Counted from the stretch's first letter, positions 1 to 5,358 are shown. The stretch: DNA of 10,247 nucleotides from an uncultured Clostridium sp. (GCA_946497905.1 CAMMMI010000065.1:1-10247), one strand, 5' to 3'. Made by a program: numbers and translations. The notes: generated by a model not told the origin, from the sequence alone.

Positions 1-69
1 TTTACTTTCTTGTATGCTATCAAATATGTAATCATCTACTATTACTTTTTTGTTTCTGTACTTGTTCAT
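1..69 (-). CDS. DUF1064 phage protein, N-terminal 23 residues (runs off window)
   Basis: An ATG at 69-67 is preceded by a perfect GGAGG (76-80) at 6-nt spacing. It opens a frame that stays open to the window edge and begins MNKYRNKKVIVDDYIFDS, followed by IQESK. This is the typical start of the DUF1064 family of Firmicute phage early proteins: a basic NKY..KK, then a V-D-x-x-x-FDS-x-x-E strand. The function of the family is not established; a nuclease role has been suggested on fold grounds, and I treat that as unproven. The gene overlaps the last 38 bases of the 139-aa gene in another frame, so its ribosome binding site lies inside that gene's coding sequence. The assignment rests on a short piece, but start signal, frame and motif agree. 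Confidence 0.75.
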   Translation of the reverse strand, partial: MNKYRNKKVIVDDYIFDSIQESK

Positions 70-451
70 CTTTTGCCTCCAATCTATCCAAAATACTTGT
101 TCTGTATTTATAACTTGGATTTTCTTGTCTTTTTCTTAATATTCCTTGTTCTTTTAGACTTTGTATAATATCTCCTGCTATTAATTTGTTGTTGTATTTA
201 TCTGTAAATTTTTTAATTATTTCTATCATGTCTATATTGTTTTTGATTTCCCTGCGTTCTTCTCTTAATGTTTTTCTTAATCTACCTACTTTTGCTAGTT
301 CGTAAGATTTTAATATGTGGTTTTCTATATAATGGTCTAAATCGCTTAACTCCATATCTTTTTGACTTAATTTTTCATATTCTTTGTGCAAATCATCACT
401 TGTATTGTTAAATAGATTAAGCATATATTTCATTAGTTCTTCAACTGTCAT
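32..451 (-). CDS. Hypothetical early phage protein, 139 aa, charged and helical
   Basis: I do not recognise a named family. The protein is rich in Lys, Glu and Leu. Residues about 10-85 have long stretches with heptad-like hydrophobic spacing, suggesting a helical or coiled-coil core, and the C-terminal 25 residues are basic and polar. There is no signal peptide or membrane segment. The ATG at 451 overlaps the stop of the preceding small frame as ATGA, indicating translational coupling. The nearest Shine-Dalgarno (GGAG) is 13 nt upstream, which is long. Its 3' end is overlapped by the DUF1064 gene start. Position between a Cys-cluster gene and DUF1064 at the distal end of the early operon suggests an accessory DNA-metabolism role, by context only. 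Confidence 0.7.
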   Translation of the reverse strand: MTVEELMKYMLNLFNNTSDDLHKEYEKLSQKDMELSDLDHYIENHILKSYELAKVGRLRKTLREERREIKNNIDMIEIIKKFTDKYNNKLIAGDIIQSLKEQGILRKRQENPSYKYRTSILDRLEAKDEQVQKQKSNSR

Positions 452-614
452 AAATTCATTTGTTCTCCTATTCCTAAAATTTTCTTTATTTCTTTTATTG
501 GCTCATCTACATATTCACATTTGTTCGTTCCTCTAAAATTAGGTTCTTCTAATCTCATACAGCCACCGACATTTTACACATTTTCCGTATTAATTGTGGA
601 TAATTGTATTTCAT
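448..614 (-). pseudogene. Small Cys-containing phage protein, split into two frames (apparent 1-base deletion)
   Basis: The ATG at 614 has an excellent AAGGAG site at 6-nt spacing, but the frame stops after 19 residues (MKYNYPQLIRKMCKMSVAV, stop 555-557). A second 36-aa frame starts at 558 with an ATGA overlap and ends at 448, itself overlapping the 139-aa gene start by ATGA. One extra A in the run of four A near 571-574 would fuse the frames into a single 55-aa protein. Its centre would then read MCKNVGGCMRLEEPNF, followed by a further Cys, which looks like a small metal-binding fold. I infer a single ancestral gene carrying a frameshift, or a sequencing error in a homopolymer. The alternative is two real coupled peptides. 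The local sequence is a poor ribosomal slippery site, so programmed frameshifting is less likely. Confidence 0.55.
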
Positions 615-617
615 AAT

Positions 618-1019
618 CTACTCCTTGAAGTGTTTATCTATTTCTTTTGCTATAGACCACATATTTACTGTTATATATTCATCATTAATAAATTTCTTTG
701 ATGTTTCTATATTCGGTTTTTTATAACAATAAAATTCTTTGCATATCAATGGTCTAACTTCATAAATCAAGCATTTTTTACCGTTGTAATATGGACATGT
801 TAGCCTGTTTTGCATTACTAACATTTGGGCTTGTGGTCTTATTTTATTGTCAATTACGTATTTCTGCATTGTATTTAATTCTTTTTGACTTATCGGAAGT
901 AAATTGGTACAACATTCACCACATTTACTACACTTTCCGCAAATTGAATTATCTGTTATTTCTACATTACCTTTTGCTATTGTTTCTATTATTTCTCTAA
1001 TTGTTGTTTTAACTAACAT
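618..1019 (-). CDS. YkgJ-family cysteine-cluster protein
   Basis: This 133-aa protein carries the hallmark C-x2-C-x2-C-x2-CC cluster (Cys27, 30, 33, 36, 37). A second cluster follows: Cys75-Pro, Cys83, an E-x-RP-x-x-C at 87-93, and Cys98. These are the ligands of the YkgJ (PF03692) family, thought to bind zinc or an iron-sulphur cluster; the precise biochemical role is not known. Start choice is supported by AAGGAGG a few bases ahead of the ATG at 1019. It lies 9 nt after the HTH_39 gene and just before the split Cys gene, so it belongs to the early operon. YkgJ proteins occur in both cellular genomes and Firmicute phages; here the phage setting is clear. No membrane segment is present. Confidence 0.85.
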   Translation of the reverse strand: MLVKTTIREIIETIAKGNVEITDNSICGKCSKCGECCTNLLPISQKELNTMQKYVIDNKIRPQAQMLVMQNRLTCPYYNGKKCLIYEVRPLICKEFYCYKKPNIETSKKFINDEYITVNMWSIAKEIDKHFKE

Positions 1020-1028
1020 TTTTCCTCC

Positions 1029-1280
1029 TTATATTCTAGATATATGTTGCATATTTTCTGCAACTATATCTGCTAAATAATATCTTTTAAAACTTACATC
1101 TTCGCCATATCTATTCTTTTTGTGTTCCCATTGTGTTTTAAATACATACCCTTCTTTTTGTAGCTGGTCTATTCTTGCTCCTAGTTGCATAACTCCTAAA
1201 TCTTGATAAGCTTCCCAACTTGTTATGCTTCCAAATTTTCTAATGTAATTTATTATTCTTTGTTTTTGTGGTATTTTCAT
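1029..1280 (-). CDS. HTH_39-type winged-helix DNA-binding protein
   Basis: This 83-aa protein opens with K-Q-R-I-I-N-Y-I-R-K-FGSIT-S-W-E-A, then LG.MQLGARI..L.KEGY, and ends in a R-YGE...F-x-RYYL block. That is the pattern of the small helix-turn-helix domain HTH_39 (PF14090) common in Firmicute prophage early operons: helices in the first 45 residues and a wing formed by the RYGE/RYYL strands. It probably binds DNA as a small regulator or replication accessory; target unknown. The ATG at 1280 lies 6 nt past the stop of the 62-aa gene, and the GGAG ribosome binding site is formed by the last codons of that gene, so the two are translationally linked. Confidence 0.8.
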   Translation of the reverse strand: MKIPQKQRIINYIRKFGSITSWEAYQDLGVMQLGARIDQLQKEGYVFKTQWEHKKNRYGEDVSFKRYYLADIVAENMQHISRI

Positions 1281-1286
1281 TTGTTA

Positions 1287-1475
1287 TCACTCCTCTTCTT
1301 CAAGAACATTTTTTATTAATAGCTGTTGTTCTTTTAAATCTCTTAACATTAACAAACTGCTTGTTGCTGGTATCATTTCTTCTTTTTCTATTTCTTTTAT
1401 TGCATTTTTCTTATAAATTTCTATTCGACTATTTATTATCTTTAATCTGATTTTTAACTTTTCTCTAGTTTGCAT
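1287..1475 (-). CDS. Small coiled-coil phage protein, 62 aa
   Basis: I do not recognise a family. The product is almost entirely helical in character: a basic N-terminal half (residues 4-30) and an acidic, Leu-rich C-terminal half ending in four glutamates, typical of a short coiled coil or helical hairpin. There is no Cys cluster and no membrane segment. The ATG at 1475 uses a GGAG embedded in the last codons of the 89-aa gene, 9 nt away. The same 16-base junction, with one change, recurs at the start of the next gene. It is a member of the early operon; a structural or partner-binding role is possible but unsupported. Confidence 0.7.
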   Translation of the reverse strand: MQTREKLKIRLKIINSRIEIYKKNAIKEIEKEEMIPATSSLLMLRDLKEQQLLIKNVLEEEE

Positions 1476-1481
1476 TTGCTA

Positions 1482-1751
1482 TCACTCCTTTGGCATTTTA
1501 TATGTGAAATTTTCAAGAGTATTAAAATAAATCCTATCGCATTCACAGTCTTTTACATGTTCATATTTTTCTATAATCTCTTCTAAAACTTCTTTTGCTC
1601 TTTCTTCTGTTGCATATTCTCCTAATATTTCCCCATCTGCACATATTTCAAATGTTGTACTCGTTTTATCTAAAACATTATCATCTATCCATATGTTTTG
1701 TGTTTTATCAAAATTTATAATACTATCCTTATCCTGACTTACTATTATCAT
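1482..1751 (-). CDS. Conserved prophage protein of unknown function, 89 aa
   Basis: The protein starts MIIVSQDKDSIINFD, has a central GEILGEYATEERAKEVLEEI segment, and ends in YKMPKE. This organisation resembles a small conserved protein found in many Clostridia and Bacilli prophages and integrative elements, in which an N-terminal beta region reports a value, a G-x-Y-x-x-x-E-R-A-K turn leads into a helix, and the C-terminus is Y-x-MP-x-E. No function is known to me. It is acidic and soluble with no signal peptide. AGGAGG lies 9 nt ahead of the ATG at 1751, supporting the start. It follows the replication initiator by 13 nt, within the early operon. Confidence 0.75.
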   Translation of the reverse strand: MIIVSQDKDSIINFDKTQNIWIDDNVLDKTSTTFEICADGEILGEYATEERAKEVLEEIIEKYEHVKDCECDRIYFNTLENFTYKMPKE

Positions 1752-1764
1752 TGTTTTATTCCTC

Positions 1765-2298
1765 CTACTTAAACTTTTTATCTATGCTCATTAAATCGTA
1801 AAATAACTTGTCCTGCTCTTCTTGTGTTAGTAAAGAATATTCTTTACATTTTTGACATTCTGCAATGATGTTTATTTTTTTATTTGCGTTTTCTTTTTCG
1901 ATTCGCTCCTTATATTTATTAAATAAATTAATATAATTGTCTTGTCTTAGTCTATTTATGTTGGACACATCTACTGTCGTATTTACTGTCATATTTACTG
2001 TCGTTTTTACTGTAAAATTTACAGTACATATTTTATATTTATTAGGTTTTGACTTTACCCCTTTTTCATATTCAAATAATTTGTTTTCTATTAACCTATC
2101 TCTACACCTTATAAGTGTTTTTTCGCTGTTCATTTGCATCATGCTCATTAATCTATGGTTATCTACTGTAATCCATTCGCTCCACCCACACTTGTTAAAT
2201 AATGATATTAATTTATACCATAATAACTGCGATGAACTTTGCAAATAATTAGTTTCGAGCCACTTCTCAAAGGCATTAATCAAATCTATATAACTCAT
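1765..2298 (-). CDS. DnaD-like phage replication initiator / replisome organiser
   Basis: Residues 1-85 (MSYIDLINAFEKWLE, then SQLLWYKLISLFNKCGWSEW, then L-M-x-x-MQM and a KPNKYKI wing) match the N-terminal winged-helix region of Firmicute phage replisome organisers. These bind the phage origin and recruit host primosome proteins. Residues 93-110 are a repetitive TV-N-x-T linker encoded by 12-bp tandem repeats. The C-terminal part (NLFNKYK near 125-130, then LT-x-EEQ-x-x-LFYDLMSI) is shorter than in typical 250-300 aa relatives and lacks a recognisable full DnaB_2 domain, so this is a compact version. AAAGGAG lies 9 nt before the ATG at 2298. It is the only replication initiator in the window; a helicase or loader, if any, would be outside it. 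Confidence 0.8.
   Translation of the reverse strand: MSYIDLINAFEKWLETNYLQSSSQLLWYKLISLFNKCGWSEWITVDNHRLMSMMQMNSEKTLIRCRDRLIENKLFEYEKGVKSKPNKYKICTVNFTVKTTVNMTVNTTVDVSNINRLRQDNYINLFNKYKERIEKENANKKINIIAECQKCKEYSLLTQEEQDKLFYDLMSIDKKFK
1970..2029. repeat. Five 12-bp tandem repeats (TTTACTGTCnnn), candidate origin iterons
   Basis: Units begin at 1970, 1982, 1994, 2006 and 2018, with consensus TTTACTGT and a variable tail; the first unit starts TCTACTGT and the last reads TTTACAGT. The last two units form an inverted repeat, TACTGTAAA-A-TTTACAGTA, at 2008-2026. The repeats lie inside the DnaD-like gene and encode its TV-N-x-T linker. Many phages place their origin inside the initiator gene, so these are candidate initiator-binding sites. 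They could instead be just a coding-level repeat for a flexible linker. Confidence 0.7.
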
Positions 2299-2325
2299 AA
2301 TGCTTTTCTCCTTTAGTAAAATTTA

Positions 2326-2353
2326 AGGGATAAAACTATTTTGTCTTATCCCT
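2326..2353. other. Intra-operon hairpin between the 127-aa and replication genes
   Basis: Arms AGGGATAA (2326-2333) and TTATCCCT (2346-2353) form an 8-bp perfect stem around a 12-nt loop. It lies in the 60-nt gap between two minus-strand genes. Neither strand has a long U-run right after it, so it is more likely an RNA processing, stability or attenuation element, or a weak terminator, than a full intrinsic terminator. Confidence 0.5.
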
Positions 2354-2358
2354 GTTGT

Positions 2359-2742
2359 TTAATTTTCTTTTACAATTTCTACGTCGTATCCTAGCTCTTT
2401 ACATATTTCAGATACTGTCATTTTTCTTTTTTCTTTTCTTTCCCAAATTAGTTTATAATCATCAAAATTTGGAAATAGAAATCCACCAATACCAACATCT
2501 TTTTTAGTTGTATCAATATTCCTTTCCATAAATCCTGCATTTTTTGCAAGATATGCCTTACTATTTAGTGGTTGATATATTTTTTTTACTTTTAAGCAAT
2601 CCACTATTTCTATGCTTTTATATATTGGCATCCAAGTATCTCCAGATACTATATCTCCATTTTCTGTATCTTTTAAAACCATTACGTATTCATCTTCTTC
2701 TGTTACCAATATCATTCCTGTTTTTAAATCTTCATTTTTCAT
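2359..2742 (-). CDS. Conserved phage protein of unknown function, 127 aa
   Basis: The start is taken at ATG 2742 because GGAGGT lies 7 nt ahead of it. An ATG at 2757 would place that Shine-Dalgarno inside the coding region and has no site of its own. Residues 1-30 (LKTGMILVTEEDEYVMVLKDT) resemble a small beta-rich fold, the middle has GFLFPNFDDYKLIWER, and the C-terminus ends in MTVSEICKELGYDVEIVKE. The two blocks look like separate modules. This C-terminal signature is shared by several Clostridia phage proteins of unknown function. There are no membrane segments or catalytic motifs I can name. It sits between the HNH-type gene and the replication initiator in the early operon. Confidence 0.75.
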   Translation of the reverse strand: MKNEDLKTGMILVTEEDEYVMVLKDTENGDIVSGDTWMPIYKSIEIVDCLKVKKIYQPLNSKAYLAKNAGFMERNIDTTKKDVGIGGFLFPNFDDYKLIWERKEKRKMTVSEICKELGYDVEIVKEN

Positions 2743-2757
2743 CTTCTTTACCTCCAT

Positions 2758-3045
2758 TTATAAATAATTTTTGCCATATCTGGCTATAAAATCTTCTTTT
2801 GTTTTGTTGTAATATTCTTGCCATCTTTTTTGTGCTATTTGTTTTAAATATAAGTTAAGGTCTTTTCCGTATTTTCCATGTACTCCATAATCACCACGAT
2901 GATGTTTAGTACATAGATAAACTTTTAATCCATCTCTTTCTGATAGTTTTCTATTTGCATTACCAAAAAATATGTGGTGAAGTTCTAAATTTTCGTTATT
3001 ATGACATCTAAAACATTCTTTTTTATTTTGCAATATTGAGTTCAT
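2758..3045 (-). CDS. HNH-type zinc-binding phage protein (putative recombination nuclease)
   Basis: The 95-aa form starts MNSILQNKKE and carries C11-x2-C14, then L-HH at 23-24, NRKLSE (31-36), a C45-x2-HH pair (48-49) and LKQIAQKRWQE, and ends FIARYGKNYL. The C-x2-C, HH and C-x-x-HH pattern is that of small HNH-like/Rap-like phage proteins found beside NinB-type genes, thought to cut or bind branched DNA in recombination; activity is inferred. The frame stays open to an ATG at 3099, but residues before MNSILQ are encoded within the 3' end of the homing endonuclease and have no good ribosome binding site. I chose 3045, where homologues start by my recollection. It overlaps the endonuclease by 23 nt, so translation may depend on coupling. 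Confidence 0.75.
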   Translation of the reverse strand: MNSILQNKKECFRCHNNENLELHHIFFGNANRKLSERDGLKVYLCTKHHRGDYGVHGKYGKDLNLYLKQIAQKRWQEYYNKTKEDFIARYGKNYL

Positions 3046-3538
3046 GTAAAACTTCATCTCTTTTCTTTCTTGCTTCTTTGAGAGTTTTATATCTCCCATA
3101 ATACTTTTTCTTTATACACAGTTCATATTTATCTTGTTTTTCTCTATATGTAATTCCATAATTTTGATTGTTTATATTGTGTGATATTCCTTTCATGTTA
3201 CATATTGAGTGGTTTACATTTTGTTTTTGAGTACACCACTCTAAATTGTCTACAATATTATTTTGCCTGTTAAAATCAATATGATTTACTATTGGATAAT
3301 TAAAAGGATTTTTTATAAAAGCCTGTGCAACTAATCTATGTACTTGAAAATTTTTTCTTTTTGTGTTCTTTCTGAGATTTATAACAAAGTATCCATTTCT
3401 TAAGTTTAGTTTCATTATTAATACTCTTTTCTTTTCACAGACATTATTTTTGAATTTTAGGCTCTTAATTCTTCCATAGTTACTAATTTGATATAATCCT
3501 TCATACCCTTTGATATCTTTCCATAATTCTTCTTTCAT
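3023..3538 (-). CDS. Free-standing NUMOD4-HNH homing endonuclease
   Basis: The 171-aa protein has three parts. Residues 5-30 hold a NUMOD4 motif (W-K-D-I-x-GYEGLYQISNYGRIKSL). Residues 55-112 are the HNH_3 catalytic region: H67 in VHRLVAQAFI, NHID at 85-88, DNLEW at 97-101 and N107-x-x-H110. Residues about 125-168 form an AP2-like DNA-binding tail (GITY...Y-x-G-R-Y-KT-x-x-EA). Such enzymes cut a specific site in genomes lacking the gene and spread by repair copying. Its ATG overlaps the NinB-like stop as ATGA, and its 3' end runs into the HNH-type gene. This suggests it invaded the junction between two recombination genes while keeping translational continuity. Key residues are intact, so it may be active. 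No intron is seen. Confidence 0.88.
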   Translation of the reverse strand: MKEELWKDIKGYEGLYQISNYGRIKSLKFKNNVCEKKRVLIMKLNLRNGYFVINLRKNTKRKNFQVHRLVAQAFIKNPFNYPIVNHIDFNRQNNIVDNLEWCTQKQNVNHSICNMKGISHNINNQNYGITYREKQDKYELCIKKKYYGRYKTLKEARKKRDEVLHELNIAK

Positions 3539-4086
3539 TTCTTATCCCATTCCTTTAAAAGACTTTCTATTTCTTCTTTTGGTTTTGTTTCTATTCCGTA
3601 TATTTCACAATCTTGTACTACTCCATCTATTAATCTGCTCATTTGCTTAGAATTATAAGAACTAGAACCATAATAAGCATTTATGATTTTAAATTCTATG
3701 TTTTCAATATATGTAGTGTCTGCTACCTCACAAAACCATGCCGTTCCTTGTGATGTCCACATTTTTTCAAATGTTTTTATATTGTCTTTTTCTATTTTAA
3801 ATCTTCTAAAAATTCCTAACTCTTTTATTCTTCTTTTGTATTCTTCTACAGAATCTATTTCAGCTAATTCGCATAGTTCTTGCAATAACTTCCAAAAATA
3901 TGAATTTGCATCTAAGCTACGTTTTTTTCTATACTTTTTTAGTTCTACATCTAACTTATTTTCATTTTTTAGTTCTTCTACTATATCTAATGCTTTTGTA
4001 TCTAAAAGTAAGCTTATTTTTGTTTTGTTTGTTTTATAATCTATTCCTATGTCTGTTATTGCTCCTGTTGTATCTAATTTTGCCAT
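3535..4086 (-). CDS. NinB/Orf-like recombination mediator
   Basis: The 183-aa protein has a central YRKKRSLDANSYFWKLLQEL segment (52-71), a helix through EEYKRRIKELGIF, a W-x-x-x-GTAWF region (110-118) and a C-terminal YYGSSSYNSKQMSRLID (138-154). The RS-L-x-x-N-x-x-FW pattern is characteristic of the NinB (PF05772)/Orf group, which in lambda assists recombination by binding single-stranded DNA and SSB. The C-terminal YYGSS-Y-x-x-KQMSRLID block is conserved in Firmicute phage relatives. AGGTGA lies ahead of the ATG at 4086, 8 nt after the upstream gene. Neighbours (candidate annealing protein upstream, HNH-type gene downstream) support a recombination role. Assignment at family level is moderate. 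Confidence 0.65.
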   Translation of the reverse strand: MAKLDTTGAITDIGIDYKTNKTKISLLLDTKALDIVEELKNENKLDVELKKYRKKRSLDANSYFWKLLQELCELAEIDSVEEYKRRIKELGIFRRFKIEKDNIKTFEKMWTSQGTAWFCEVADTTYIENIEFKIINAYYGSSSYNSKQMSRLIDGVVQDCEIYGIETKPKEEIESLLKEWDKK

Positions 4087-4094
4087 TTAATCAC

Positions 4095-4781
4095 CTACTT
4101 TTTACTTATAAAGTCATTTACTATATTCATGTAATTTTTAAGTTCTATATCTTCTATTTCAGCATAATCATAATTTGCTAAAATTAATTTAACTACTGAA
4201 TTTGATATTTTGTTATTTTTTATAGATTGCTTTAATGCATTTACCTTTTTTTCGCTTATTTTTTCATTACCAATTAATTCCTCTGCTGCTCCTTCTGTTA
4301 AATCTGCACCTTCGCTATCACTATAAATGCTTTCATAAGCTAATTTTGAATTTTTTAATACTACTCTATCGAAACATCTTTTTAATGCCATTGCATAAGG
4401 ATAAGAATTTTTACAATTAGATTTACTCACTTCTCCTGTTTCATATAATCTTTGTGCTTTATTTATGTATGTAAAAACTAATGTATCGCCATATCCTTCT
4501 TTGTCGACTATTACACTTTCTGGGTCAAACTTTTTATTATCTTCTAATTTATCATTTATTTTTAAGCAACCAGTATGACTTATTATTAGTCCTGTATATT
4601 GCATTTTTCCTGTTTTTGTTTCATTCATTAATATCCAAAAATCGGCTTCTGTAAGTCCATATTCTTTTTTTTCAATTAGTTCTATTGCTCTTTTTTTAGC
4701 TTGCATATATTTTGGACTTTGCCAAACTGGTATTTTTTCATTTCTTTTACTTGAATATTCTTCTTTTTGTTCGTTAAACAT
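4095..4781 (-). CDS. Conserved phage protein, candidate single-strand annealing recombinase
   Basis: The 228-aa protein has an N-terminal VWQSPKYMQAKKRA helix (19-32) and a core TKTGKMQYTGLIISHTGCLKIN (55-76). A beta segment, YGDTLVFTYINKAQRLYETGEVSK, leads into a highly conserved NSYPYAMALKRCFDRVVLK (125-143). A separate C-terminal helical module (174-226, starting ISEKKVNALKQ) resembles the tails of phage annealing proteins. This family is widespread in Clostridia prophages. I infer a Rad52/ERF-like role from the beta-strand then KR-containing helix layout, the tail, and position at the head of a recombination cluster that otherwise lacks RecT or ERF. This is not proven. AAGGAGG precedes the ATG, formed by the end of the 71-aa gene. 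Confidence 0.6.
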   Translation of the reverse strand: MFNEQKEEYSSKRNEKIPVWQSPKYMQAKKRAIELIEKKEYGLTEADFWILMNETKTGKMQYTGLIISHTGCLKINDKLEDNKKFDPESVIVDKEGYGDTLVFTYINKAQRLYETGEVSKSNCKNSYPYAMALKRCFDRVVLKNSKLAYESIYSDSEGADLTEGAAEELIGNEKISEKKVNALKQSIKNNKISNSVVKLILANYDYAEIEDIELKNYMNIVNDFISKK

Positions 4782-4782
4782 T

Positions 4783-4998
4783 TTATTCCTCCTTCACTAT
4801 TTCTTTTATCCAGTTTTCTCCACTAAAAAACCATTCTATAGTTTCTTGAATATTTTCTAATTGCTTTATTGTCATTTCTCCATTTTTTCCTTTTGGAGTT
4901 ACAGTTAATCCTAATTCTTCTAAAACATAATCTTCAGCTATACAATCTTCTACTATTTCTTCTGTTATAATATCTCTATATTGATATTTCTTTTCCAT
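4783..4998 (-). CDS. Small acidic early phage protein, 71 aa
   Basis: I do not recognise a named family. The N-terminal third is acidic (ITEEIVEDCIAEDYVLEELGL). A short KGKNG turn follows, then a helical MTIKQLENIQETIEWFF segment ending in a Trp-containing acidic tail. There are no Cys motifs and no membrane segment. AGAGGAGG is placed a few bases before the ATG at 4998, a strong site. Its stop is one base from the start of the candidate annealing gene and contains that gene's ribosome binding site, so the two are probably co-translated. It is the first gene of the recombination block after a 75-nt intergenic space with hairpins. Confidence 0.7.
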   Translation of the reverse strand: MEKKYQYRDIITEEIVEDCIAEDYVLEELGLTVTPKGKNGEMTIKQLENIQETIEWFFSGENWIKEIVKEE

Positions 4999-5009
4999 TT
5001 TTCCTCCTC

Positions 5010-5038
5010 TTGATTTTTTAATTTGTTTTTGCTATAAT
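5010..5038 (+). promoter_or_regulatory. Candidate rightward promoter in the 4999-5073 gap
   Basis: TTGATT (5010-5015), a 17-nt spacer and TATAAT (5033-5038) give a near-consensus sigma-A promoter on the plus strand, facing opposite to the surrounding operon. It would start transcription near 5045, inside an inverted repeat. The A+T content makes chance matches common, but the spacing is ideal and a terminator-like hairpin follows. Confidence 0.4.
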
Positions 5039-5058
5039 GAAATAGTAATCTATTTCAT
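5037..5058. repeat. Perfect 9-bp inverted repeat (ATGAAATAG / CTATTTCAT)
   Basis: Arms at 5037-5045 and 5050-5058 are perfect, with a TAAT loop. The repeat overlaps the presumed start point of the plus-strand promoter and lies in the untranslated space ahead of the recombination block on the minus strand. It could be an operator or an RNA hairpin; the sequence does not decide which. Confidence 0.6.
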
Positions 5059-5112
5059 ATATTTATATTTGAGTTATCTGTTCTTTTGCGTACTGTCAGA
5101 TAGCTCTTTTAT
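5045..5112 (+). ncRNA. Candidate small antisense RNA (about 68 nt)
   Basis: A plus-strand promoter (5010-5038) and a hairpin followed by a U-rich tail (5071-5112) bracket a stretch with no start codon plus ribosome binding site. The predicted RNA would be complementary to the 3' end of the 94-aa gene and to the leader ahead of the 71-aa gene. It could affect stability or readthrough of the early transcript. This is inferred only from promoter and terminator signals. Confidence 0.3.
5071..5112 (+). terminator. Candidate intrinsic terminator, plus strand
   Basis: GAGTTATCTG (5071-5080) pairs with CAGATAGCTC (5097-5106), with one G-U pair, across a 16-nt loop, and TTTTATT follows. On the minus strand the same hairpin is followed by A-rich sequence, so it would act only rightward. 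No protein gene precedes it on the plus strand, so it may end the small RNA. It overlaps the last codon and stop of the 94-aa gene. Confidence 0.45.
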
Positions 5113-5358
5113 TAATTTGTTTATAATTGCATTTCTGTGTTTGTCTTTTTCTTTCTCTGCTATTCCTAACCTATTTATTTCTTGTAAATTAACTAAGTCA
5201 ATTATTAAATCTTTTTTTAACTTTTCGTTTTTCTTTTTGTAATCTTCTAGTTCCAATAATTCAAATCTGTTTTCTTTGTTTTCTTCATAAAGTGCTTTGT
5301 TTTCTTTATTTAGTCTTATAATTTTTTTGCCTTGCCTTATTACTGCCTTTGTAAACAT
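5074..5358 (-). CDS. Coiled-coil early phage protein, 94 aa
   Basis: I do not recognise a family. Residues about 8-60 are almost uninterrupted charged helix with Leu, Ile and Asn at regular spacing (for example IIRLNKENKALYEENKENRF), a strong coiled-coil signature. The C-terminal 20 residues are polar. There is no signal or membrane segment. AAAGGAG lies about 10 nt ahead of the ATG at 5358. It is separated from the 71-aa gene by a 75-nt gap that holds an inverted repeat and a plus-strand promoter. Its start region abuts the rightward promoter of the 187-aa gene, so the two are divergent. Role unknown. Confidence 0.65.
   Translation of the reverse strand: MFTKAVIRQGKKIIRLNKENKALYEENKENRFELLELEDYKKKNEKLKKDLIIDLVNLQEINRLGIAEKEKDKHRNAIINKLIKELSDSTQKNR

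Noticed and set aside
791..1000. Plus-strand 69-aa hydrophobic open frame
   Set aside because: It is antisense to the YkgJ gene, and its Leu/Phe-rich content is what A+T-rich coding DNA gives when read backwards; no ribosome binding site.
1970..2029. Short CRISPR-like array
   Set aside because: The 12-bp units are contiguous with no spacers and lie in frame within a protein gene.
1937..2248. Plus-strand 103-aa open frame rich in TVVFTV repeats
   Set aside because: It is the reverse reading of the repeat region in the DnaD-like gene; no start signal.
3023..3538. Group I or II intron carrying the HNH endonuclease
   Set aside because: The flanking genes are complete and separate, with start and stop overlaps; no split gene or intron core pairing was seen, so the gene is free-standing.
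3683..4181. Two overlapping plus-strand open frames (118 and 93 aa)
   Set aside because: Both are antisense to the strongly supported NinB-like and annealing-protein genes; composition is low-complexity Ser/Phe/Leu.
5037..5058. Leftward intrinsic terminator between the 94-aa and 71-aa genes
   Set aside because: The minus-strand hairpin is not followed by a U-run; an operator or RNA element is more plausible.
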